Below the pieces are notes generated by a model that was not told the DNA's origin, made no database searches, and saw nothing but the letters and a program-made list of their open reading frames with translations. Below are positions 8,211 through 14,707 of a stretch of DNA of 27,158 bases, one piece after another. The position numbers were made by a program, and so were the translations under genes. This DNA is from JAMXLO01 sp046735215 (GTDB taxonomy: Bacteria; Pseudomonadota; Alphaproteobacteria; Acetobacterales; Acetobacteraceae): NCBI GenBank assembly GCA_046735215.1, contig JBKPSV010000240.1, positions 1-27,158 on the forward strand, given 5' to 3'. Within the stretch, counting starts at the first letter, position 1. Every line of letters starts with the position of its first letter.

Positions 8211-8459
8211 ATGACGCGAGCGGTGATGGTTGTGGCTGCTGTGATCAGCTTGGTTGCGTGCGGAACGTCGGAACCCGACCGGACGCAGGGCGGGGCGGCT
8301 GGAGGTGCAGCGACTGGTGCCGCTATCGGGCTGGTCGGCGGGCCCGTCGGGGTCGTGCTCGGCGCGGTTATTGGCGGCGGGGCTGGCGCACTCACAGGTG
8401 CCTCCACCGGCCCGCAGAATTTGAACCTAGGGGCGCCGCCTTGGAGCGATGCAAACTGA
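8211..8459 (+). CDS. Small glycine-zipper lipoprotein
   Basis: An 82-residue predicted outer-membrane or periplasmic lipoprotein. The signal peptide ends in a lipobox, SLVAC, with Cys17 as the lipidation site. The mature part alternates Gly and Ala in GGAAGGAATGAAIGLVGGPV and the following GVVLGAVIGGGAGALTGA, a glycine-zipper pattern like that of small Gly-zipper/YMGG-type envelope proteins. The ATG at 8211 is preceded by GAGGAA at 8-nt spacing. An upstream TTG at 8187 in the same frame would add eight polar residues in front of the signal peptide and is unlikely. Function of this group is poorly known; envelope stress roles are often suggested. Confidence 0.75.
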   Translation: MTRAVMVVAAVISLVACGTSEPDRTQGGAAGGAATGAAIGLVGGPVGVVLGAVIGGGAGALTGASTGPQNLNLGAPPWSDAN

Positions 8460-8646
8460 TCGCTCGTACAGGCTGACCGTGCCCGGTGATGGGAGCTGAC
8501 GCCGGGCGTCCCCAGTCTGGAATAACCATCGAGTTCCGGCACACAAAATTGCACAAACCCGATCAGGCGCCCGGCGTTCGTAGGCCTCGGGCGTCCGCAA
8601 GGCGGGCGTCCGATGGAGCAGATGATCAGCGACCCAGGAGGGCACC

Positions 8647-8844
8647 ATGAGCGAATCTGGCCTAGGAAGCGCGTCAACCGAGCGCACAGACCACAGCGGG
8701 CTGTATGACCAGGCAGGCAATCGGATCGGCCGCGAGAGGACTGAGCGGGACGTCGAGGCACTTGCTCGCTTCGCCCAGGAACAGCCGCTCGCAACGGCAC
8801 TGATCGCGCTGGGACTTGGCTATCTGCTCGGCAAGATGCTTTGA
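8647..8844 (+). CDS. Small tail-anchored membrane protein (DUF883/ElaB-YqjD-like)
   Basis: A 65-residue protein with a strong AGGAGG site 7 nt before its ATG. The first 45 residues are polar and charged; the end is a single hydrophobic segment, ATALIALGLGYLLGKML. This layout, with an EQPLATALIALGLGYLLG-type tail, resembles the C-terminus of DUF883/ElaB/YqjD proteins, which anchor at the inner membrane and in E. coli associate with ribosomes in stationary phase. It is shorter than E. coli ElaB (about 100 aa), so only the anchor part is comparable. It may be co-transcribed with the lipoprotein 190 bp upstream. Confidence 0.72.
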   Translation: MSESGLGSASTERTDHSGLYDQAGNRIGRERTERDVEALARFAQEQPLATALIALGLGYLLGKML

Positions 8845-8873
8845 TTGGCTAGTTCTGTTCGAACGAGTGACTG

Positions 8874-10349
8874 CTATCTTGCGCGCGGATCGGAACGACG
8901 GGGTAAAGCGAGCGGCACACGCCCAACCCGCACGAGGCCGGCCACGCTGGAGAGTCCCCGGATAGCGTCTCTCGCTTCGAGCAGCAGGTCGCGCATGAGC
9001 AGCGGATTGATGGCTCTGTTCGCCTCCTGCACAAATGACAGCCGGTGCAGCGACAGCAGTCCGATGAGGAACCCCAGTCCGAACAGGAACGTCCAGGCGT
9101 GCAGATTCAGCACCTGCAGCGTCGTGGCGTCCACGTTGGTCTTCCAGGTGAATGCCAGGCTGAGTTCATGCGCCGCGAAGTAATCGGCGCACAATCCTCC
9201 GATAATTGGCGCCAGGGCGGCGCAGCTCGCACTGACGACGCTGCTGGCGGCCAGGAATGACGTTGCTTGGCCGGCGGGTGACAGCTTCATTGCGATGTTG
9301 CCGGACGCCAGCGCCACTCCCGCCGTCGCGATTCCCATCAGCACATGGATCGCAAGCAGAATGTAGAAGACGAAAGCTGCCGCCCAAGGCAGCCCCGTGA
9401 GGGTCCAGGCGAGCGTGCACAGGAGGAACAGCGGCGCCGAGTAGCCCAAGACGGCCTTGTTGCTGAAGCGGTCTATCAGGTTACCCCACAGGCTTACGGC
9501 GGCGAGGTTGCTGAGTTGACTTGCCGTGGTGAGGATCACGACCCGCGTCATCGAATAGCCAAGCGACTTCAACATATAGACGGCAAAGAACGGTGCAGCG
9601 AGATTCGCGGCGAAGCTCCAGCTCGACTGGAAGACGATCAGCCGCCTGAAGTTCCTGTCGTGGAAGGGCGCCACCAGCATGCCGATCACCCGGGTCCTGC
9701 TTGGCGTCGGGACCATGGGCTGGTCGGGCGTGATCGACAGCAGCCACACACCAAGGTAGCCGATCCCAGCGCTGGTCAGGAACAGTGCCGAATAGGCAAT
9801 GATGGAATAGTCCGGGAGGAAGTGCCTCCAGCGATCGACGATGACTCCGCAGAGGAGGGCGAGCACCATGGCGATCGCGGTGTTGGCCGCGGCGCGTCGG
9901 CCGAAGAAGCGGCCGTAGGAGTCCTCCGGCACGAGATCGCGCATCCACGAATTCCAGGCGCAGCCGGCAATAGCCGCTGAAGCCTGCCAAATCGCCACCG
10001 AGGTAATCAGCACGATCACGCCCGCCGGGCCACCCAGGAGCGGGGACGCTGCCGCAAGGATGAGAAAGAAACGACCGATCGCTGCTGCCCAGACACTGAT
10101 GGCGCGCCGCCGCCGCACCCGTTCGACCAGCACGACGGCAGGAAACTGCAAGAACTGCACGGCGGAGGGAGCAGCCGCGAGGATGCCGATGGCCAGGTTG
10201 CTGGCGCCGAGAGCGACGGCGTAGCCGGTCAGGAACACCCCGGTGGCCAGCGTGCTCATCGCCTCGCTGGCCAGCGCGTCATAGAGTAGCAGGCGGAAGG
10301 TCCGATCTGGCGCGTTCACGGCGAGGCAGTGGGTTGGTCGGGTTGCCAC
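8874..10349 (-). CDS. Major facilitator superfamily transporter
   Basis: A 491-residue inner-membrane protein with about twelve hydrophobic segments in two halves separated by a polar loop around residues 215-230 (PDQPMVPTPSRTRV). The loop between helices 2 and 3 carries a basic run (ERVRRRRAISVW) as in MFS proteins, and SWMRDLVPEDSYGRFFGRRAA after helix 4 is typical of a BtlA/YjiJ-like branch of uncharacterised MFS members. The longest frame starts with GTG at 10347-10349; another GTG at 10317-10319 (VNAPDRTFRLLLYD) begins closer to conserved sequence, and neither has a good ribosome binding site. The substrate cannot be inferred; no neighbour suggests one. Confidence 0.87.
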   Translation of the reverse strand: MATRPTHCLAVNAPDRTFRLLLYDALASEAMSTLATGVFLTGYAVALGASNLAIGILAAAPSAVQFLQFPAVVLVERVRRRRAISVWAAAIGRFFLILAAASPLLGGPAGVIVLITSVAIWQASAAIAGCAWNSWMRDLVPEDSYGRFFGRRAAANTAIAMVLALLCGVIVDRWRHFLPDYSIIAYSALFLTSAGIGYLGVWLLSITPDQPMVPTPSRTRVIGMLVAPFHDRNFRRLIVFQSSWSFAANLAAPFFAVYMLKSLGYSMTRVVILTTASQLSNLAAVSLWGNLIDRFSNKAVLGYSAPLFLLCTLAWTLTGLPWAAAFVFYILLAIHVLMGIATAGVALASGNIAMKLSPAGQATSFLAASSVVSASCAALAPIIGGLCADYFAAHELSLAFTWKTNVDATTLQVLNLHAWTFLFGLGFLIGLLSLHRLSFVQEANRAINPLLMRDLLLEARDAIRGLSSVAGLVRVGRVPLALPRRSDPRAR

Positions 10350-10896
10350 ATTGGCAAGGGTCGGTGCGGCAATCCACCCTGTCGGGCGCCGGGTGTTCGC
10401 AGGCGCAGCATGGCGCTAGATAACTCATCCAGGTTGTCGAGGATTTTTGGCGAATGAGCGATTGGCAGACTTCGCGCATGGATCGAGACACGAGGGGACC
10501 GACCCGGCCTCCTTGCGGCATTCATTGGCGTGCCGCGGGGCAGCGACACGCCCGTGCGCAGATTGCCGGCAACGCGGCACTGTGCCTCGCATACCGAGGC
10601 CAGGCAGTGGGTGGAGGACCAGGCCCGGGCGTTGGGTGACGTCCATATCGAGTGGGTGGACGGCTGAGTGGACAGCCCGACGACCCTGAACGTGCTATGG
10701 ACGTCGCCATGGCCGAAACTGTCGGCATACTGGCGTCGAGGGTCCGCCCAGCCGAGCCGACCGTTAGTTCGGGCGCGCGATCGTATAACGGAAAGCTCCG
10801 CAAGCCGGACCAAACTGATGGAGTTACTGATCATTATCCTGATCATGGCGGAGAACGTCATCTCTTGGTTAAGACATTAGCTATCCGCAAAGACAC
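10350..10896. other. Intergenic region with possible gene remnant
   Basis: About 550 bp without a supported gene. A 68-codon frame lacking an ATG ends at the TGA near 10664 and finishes with EARQWVEDQARALGDVHIEW. That tail looks protein-like, with an amphipathic helix and good codon use, and may be the remnant of a small gene. Further on, an A/T-richer patch around 10815-10890 precedes agmatinase and contains two copies of CTGATCAT; its promoter probably lies here. No terminal repeats or tRNA seen. Confidence 0.4.
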
Positions 10897-11841
10897 ATGA
10901 CCTACACGCCGACCTTTGCCACGACGGCGAGCTTTCTCGGCATCACCCGCAATGACCGCGCGGCTGATTTCGTCGTGGCGGGAGTGCCGTTGGACATCGG
11001 CACCACCAACCGGGCCGGCGCACGCGATGGTCCGCACGCTATCCGCCGCGCCAGCCGGATGCTGACCGACGGCGAACATCCGGAGCTCTGGGTCGCGCCG
11101 GCCGCGCTGGACATCTCCGACATCGGCGACTTTCAGCTGGCCCTGGGCGACATCCCCGCAAGTCTGCAGCACATCGAACGGCAGGCGGCGGGCATTCGTC
11201 ATCTTCTCGCACTCGGCGGCGAGCATGGAGTGACCCTGCCACTGCTGCGCGCCCTGTCGCGTCGCATCGGCCCGCTGGCGCTGGTGCATTTCGACGCACA
11301 CGTCGATACCTGGCCGACCAACTTCGGCCAAACCTACGCACACGGCTCGGTATTCTACCATGCGATCCGCGAGCGCCTGGTCGAGCCGAAGCGTATGATC
11401 CAGATCGGTATCCGCTCGCCGGTGCAGCGCGACGTGTGGGACTGGACGATCGACCAAGGTGTCACCGTTCTCACGGCACAGGACGTACACGCCATCGGAC
11501 CTGCCGCGGTGGCGCAACGTGTGCACGACGTGGTGCGAGGTGCACCGGCTTATCTGAGCTTCGACGTAGACGCGCTCGATCCTGCGTTTGCGCCAGGCAC
11601 CGGCACGCCGGAAGTCGGCGGCCTCGCCTCGTGGCAGGTACAGGCCATTCTGCGCCGGCTGCGCGACGTGGCGTTCGCCGGGATGGATGTGGTGGAGGTC
11701 GCGCCCGCCTACGATGTCGCAGAGATCACTGCGCTCGCCGCCGCGACAGTCGTCTGGGAGTATCTCGCGCTGGTCGGCTCAAGCCATGCAGCCAGCAAGC
11801 ATCCTACCAACGATGATCGCATGCCTGATCAGGCATCCTGA
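10897..11841 (+). CDS. speB: Agmatinase / arginase-family ureohydrolase
   Basis: A 314-residue manganese ureohydrolase, cytosolic. All metal-ligand motifs are present: GGEHGVT with H110, HFDAHVDT with D133, H135 and D137, and SFDVDALDP with D223 and D225, followed by GTGTPEVGGL, typical of the family. Agmatinase converts agmatine to putrescine and urea. The WPTNFGQTYAHGSVFYHAI segment, with its HG motif for the substrate, favours agmatinase over arginase, though guanidinobutyrase-like paralogues share it. The decarboxylase 308 bp downstream on the same strand is an ornithine decarboxylase, so both neighbours would yield putrescine. No arginine decarboxylase, the source of agmatine, is in the window. 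The ribosome binding site is weak (AAAG). The 3' end carries a perfect palindrome. Confidence 0.9.
   Translation: MTYTPTFATTASFLGITRNDRAADFVVAGVPLDIGTTNRAGARDGPHAIRRASRMLTDGEHPELWVAPAALDISDIGDFQLALGDIPASLQHIERQAAGIRHLLALGGEHGVTLPLLRALSRRIGPLALVHFDAHVDTWPTNFGQTYAHGSVFYHAIRERLVEPKRMIQIGIRSPVQRDVWDWTIDQGVTVLTAQDVHAIGPAAVAQRVHDVVRGAPAYLSFDVDALDPAFAPGTGTPEVGGLASWQVQAILRRLRDVAFAGMDVVEVAPAYDVAEITALAAATVVWEYLALVGSSHAASKHPTNDDRMPDQAS
11821..11836 (+). terminator. Perfect 16-bp palindrome at the agmatinase 3' end
   Basis: ATGCCTGATCAGGCAT reads the same on both strands and ends 2 bp before the agmatinase TGA. As RNA it can form a 6-bp stem with a GATC tetraloop. No T-run follows (the next bases are CCTGACTATTATAT), so it is at best a weak or factor-assisted terminator or a 3'-end stabiliser. 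It could also be a protein-binding site. Confidence 0.35.
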
Positions 11842-12149
11842 CTATTATATGCACCGTCCCGCGCTGCCCATTTTGGCGGTGCGAGGCTTGACGCATCGCA
11901 CGTGCCGCGAGCCCCGATAATGGGCACAGCAACGACGTAACGCGTCCTTTTCGTCTGGCCGGTCCAAACGTGGGGCCGGGGTCGTGAGGGAGTCGCCTAT
12001 GTTGGCTGATCGCCACACCGCGGTGCGAAGTACTAGCAGCACCGACTGAGTTCGTCGCCGCAGCGTCAGCGCGGCGATTGTTCTTCTGTCCTGTCCGTGT
12101 CGTCGGTCGCGCCTGCACGGGCGACCGTGGTGCCTGCGAGGATACCGCC
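11842..12149. other. Intergenic region between agmatinase and ornithine decarboxylase
   Basis: 308 bp with no convincing gene on either strand. It holds a small 6-bp stem-loop (GTGCGA at 11879-11884 with TCGCAC at 11896-11901) and, near the decarboxylase start, a stronger hairpin listed separately. The spacing leaves room for an independent promoter for the decarboxylase, which I could not locate. Confidence 0.4.
12104..12127 (+). promoter_or_regulatory. 5' leader hairpin before ornithine decarboxylase
   Basis: CGGTCGC at 12104-12110 pairs perfectly with GCGACCG at 12121-12127 across a 10-nt loop. The 7-bp GC-rich stem ends 11 nt before the GAGGAT ribosome binding site of the decarboxylase. 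Position and strength make a role in translation or transcript processing possible. No known riboswitch consensus was recognised. Confidence 0.3.
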
Positions 12150-13439
12150 ATGAACAATGTCCGCGTTCGCGCTGCCGTCACGCCGCTGCGCCGCGGCTTT
12201 GCCACTTCTGCACTTCCCTCGGTCGACGAGTTGGTAGCGACGGAGCGCCCCGAGGATCCGATGCACTGCCTGCGTCCCGCCGCAATCGCCGCCGCTGCAC
12301 GCGCGTTCGTCGCGGCGTTTCCCGGCGATGTGCTGTACGCGGTGAAGTGCAACCCCGAGCCCGGGGCGCTGCGTGGGGTCCGCACCGGCGGCGTTGCGCA
12401 TTTCGATTGCGCGTCCATCGGCGAGGTGGCACTGGTGCGCCAGATGTTCCCGGATGCCGCGATCCACTTCATGCATCCGGTGAAAGCGCGTCGCGCGATC
12501 CGCGAGGCATGGGCTCGCCACGACGTCCGCGACTTCGTGCTCGACAGCACCAACGAACTCGCGAAGATCCTGCACGAGACCGCAGCGACCGGCGCCAGCG
12601 GCGAACTTGGCCTGATCGTTCGTCTCGCTTTGCCAAAGCGAAGTGCCGTGCTGGATCTCTCCGGCAAATTCGGGGCCTCGCCTGCGCAGGCGGTCGACCT
12701 GCTGCGTGCGGCACGCCCGCATGCGGCGCGGCTTGGCATGAGCTTTCATGTCGGCTCGCAGTGCCTCGACCCACTTGCCTGGCGCGACGCTCTGACGTTG
12801 CTCGGTGAAGTGCTACGGGATGCCGGCGTCGGGATCGAGATCATCGATGTGGGTGGTGGGTTCCCGGTCGCCTACACCGACGTCGCGCCGCCGCCTCTCG
12901 GTGCGATCTTCGCTGAGATCGAGGCGGGGTTCGAGCGCCTCGGCATGCCGCAAGCCAGGCTGTGGGCCGAGCCAGGTCGCGCCCTGGTCGCTGCCGGCGG
13001 ATCGGTGGTCGTGCAGGTGCAACACCGTCGCGGCAATGCGCTGTACATCAATGATGGAGTCTACGGTGCACTGGCTGACGCGGGTGCACTGCGCTTCCGC
13101 TACCCGGTGCGCCTGATCCGGTCGTCCGGTGCGGCGCCGTCGAATGAGCTGGTCGGGTTCAAATTCTTCGGTCCGACGTGCGACAGCGCCGATGTGATGC
13201 AGGGGCCATTTCACCTTCCAGCCGATGCAACGGAAGGCGATTGGATCGAGATCGGGCAGCTCGGCGCCTACGGTGGCTGCATGCGCACGGCCTTCAACGG
13301 CTTCGATCGGGGGCGGCTGGTCGAGGTGCGCGACCAACCGCTCCTGCCGCAGGAACTGCAGCATTACTGGAGCCGGTCAGAAGATCACGATGTTGCCGAG
13401 GACGAAGCACTGCGACATCGTGCTGTTGTTCGCCGATGA
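12150..13439 (+). CDS. Ornithine decarboxylase, PLP fold III (alanine racemase-like)
   Basis: A 429-residue PLP enzyme of the Orn/DAP/Arg decarboxylase group 2 family, the eukaryote-like fold also used by alphaproteobacteria, which turns ornithine into putrescine. Visible landmarks are the PLP lysine in YAVKCNPE (K66), FDCASIGE, HVGSQ (H200), GGGFP (about 235-239) for the phosphate, AEPGR, and the catalytic cysteine in FFGPTCDSADV (C344), which marks ornithine/lysine decarboxylases. QLGAYGGCMRTAFNGF follows. The start at 12150 has GAGGAT at 7-nt spacing; the frame is open upstream but lacks homology there. The family domain ends near QELQHYW; the last 20 or so residues are read from DNA antisense to a porin remnant. 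Lysine as an extra substrate cannot be excluded. Confidence 0.92.
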   Translation: MNNVRVRAAVTPLRRGFATSALPSVDELVATERPEDPMHCLRPAAIAAAARAFVAAFPGDVLYAVKCNPEPGALRGVRTGGVAHFDCASIGEVALVRQMFPDAAIHFMHPVKARRAIREAWARHDVRDFVLDSTNELAKILHETAATGASGELGLIVRLALPKRSAVLDLSGKFGASPAQAVDLLRAARPHAARLGMSFHVGSQCLDPLAWRDALTLLGEVLRDAGVGIEIIDVGGGFPVAYTDVAPPPLGAIFAEIEAGFERLGMPQARLWAEPGRALVAAGGSVVVQVQHRRGNALYINDGVYGALADAGALRFRYPVRLIRSSGAAPSNELVGFKFFGPTCDSADVMQGPFHLPADATEGDWIEIGQLGAYGGCMRTAFNGFDRGRLVEVRDQPLLPQELQHYWSRSEDHDVAEDEALRHRAVVRR

Positions 13440-14208
13440 CCCGATCGCATTGGTGACAAAGTTGAAAGCGCTCTGGTGCAGGTTCTGATACTGGTATTCA
13501 GCGTATACCAGGTAGCCGGCGCAACGAATAACCGGCATCAGATAGGCCAGTTCGCTGCCCCCGTTCTGCGGCACGGGGGCGAGCTACGGCCACCGATGAT
13601 ATTGCCCCTTATCGTGAACCAGCCATAGGTCACGGTGACCCCACCGTTGCCGAAGTTCAAGCCGTCGTACTTGCCGGTGAACTTGCTGTCAGAGACCGTG
13701 TTGCCGATGAACGCTGCTGTGGTCGGCCAGTGAAGTTGCCGTGCCCGCTGAGCCCGTATGCTGCGTAAGCCAGCACGCCGACGGCGCCGATACGCCCTGA
13801 TAGCGGACACCGAGCATGGTCTGGTTGATCACCCGGGCACCGTCAAGCTGCCCCGGACCGGACAACAACGACGGACACCGGCATTCGCCACGTGCAGGCG
13901 TTGCCAGTACCGATACCCGCACCGGTGCGTGAGCCATTGAGAGAATTGCGGCTCCCGTTGCCGAAGCCATTCGAGGTATTCGGGGCGTACTGCATGCCGA
14001 AATCGTAAAGGCCGATGATGCCATCGGCCCGACCGGCCCGCACGATACCCCTACTGATCGCTTGCCACATACCGAACGCGCGCCGCACAAACAGAGTCTC
14101 GAGCGAAGAGTATCCGCTGGCACCCGAGCTGGTATTGCTGCTGATCTGCCCGGCAAAGTTCTGCAGGATCTCCATCGCAGCGCGATAGCGCGTACCATTG
14201 GCAGCCAT
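13377..14208 (-). pseudogene. Outer-membrane porin remnant, frameshifted and internally deleted
   Basis: Pieces of one beta-barrel porin of the type abundant in Acetobacteraceae appear in order on the minus strand but in different frames. They are MAANGTRYRAAMEILQNFAG and ETLFVRRAFGMW...GRADGIIGLYDFG (14208 to about 13950), INQTMLGVRYQG (about 13835-13790), TTAAFIGNTVSDSKFTGKYD and VTVTYGWFTIRGNIIGGR (about 13725-13590), then PQNGGSELAYLMPV followed directly by YLVYAEYQYQNLHQSAFNFV and a C-terminal Phe (stop at 13377). A signal peptide and roughly the first 50 residues are missing. A segment I would expect between ELAYL and VYAEYQYQ is absent, and at least three frameshifts break the rest. 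The terminal F typical of barrel assembly is still there. Family recognised from memory. Confidence 0.8.
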
Positions 14209-14274
14209 GCCTTCCGCTGCGTTGCCAGCGGCGGGGAAGCCCCCCTTCTTCTGGTGCCTTGCGATCGGCGCTAA

Positions 14275-14694
14275 TCAGTAGACAACGATCTTGATCTTCT
14301 TCGACACGACGGGCGGATTGAACGGCACATGGTCCGCGTCCCCTAGCACCAGTTGCAGCGTGTGCGGACCAGGCGGAAGGTCAATGCGGGCCTCGGTCTG
14401 GCCGGCTCCGAAATGCAGGTGCTTCTTGTCCTGTGCGATCGGTTGGTCGACGTCGAGCGGCTCGTCCACGTCGATGAACAGGTGATGATGGCCCATATTG
14501 GCCGTCGAGTCGCCGGCGTGCGTCACCCCCATGTTGCGCAGCCCGAACCGACACCAGAACGCACCCTTGATACGCGTCCCGTCCTGCGGCCAGATGAAGT
14601 AGAGATAGGCGTCACCCGGCGCCGGAGTCTTGCCGGCCAGAGCACTGGTCGATGCCAACAAAAGCGATGGCAGGACAAGACGGCGCGTCAGCAT
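14275..14694 (-). CDS. Secreted DUF4399 protein, histidine-rich
   Basis: A 139-residue protein with a signal peptide (VLPSLLLASTSALAG, cleavage near residue 20), so periplasmic. The mature part has the DUF4399 layout: YFIWPQDGTRIKGAFWCRFG, GMRN-like LRNMGV, and the conserved NMGHHHLFIDVD, then DKKHLHFGAGQTE and PPGPHTLQLVLGDADHVPFN. The clustered His and Met residues could bind a metal such as copper; that is inference, since the domain has no assigned function. The ATG at 14694 has AAGGAG at 8-nt spacing and begins 13 bp after the stop of the cyclase-FGE gene, so the two are almost certainly one operon. It looks intact. Confidence 0.85.
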   Translation of the reverse strand: MLTRRLVLPSLLLASTSALAGKTPAPGDAYLYFIWPQDGTRIKGAFWCRFGLRNMGVTHAGDSTANMGHHHLFIDVDEPLDVDQPIAQDKKHLHFGAGQTEARIDLPPGPHTLQLVLGDADHVPFNPPVVSKKIKIVVY

Positions 14695-14707
14695 CTTTCG
14701 TGCTCCT

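Noticed and set aside
7769..8476. A 235-codon plus-strand frame covering the gap and the lipoprotein in another frame
   Set aside because: Its end reads the lipoprotein DNA out of frame, and the lipoprotein frame has a signal peptide, lipobox and ribosome binding site.
8489..8650. A 53-codon plus-strand frame whose stop overlaps the start of the small tail-anchored protein (ATGA)
   Set aside because: Weak ribosome binding site and a low-complexity Arg/Ala/Pro product; the overlap is probably chance.
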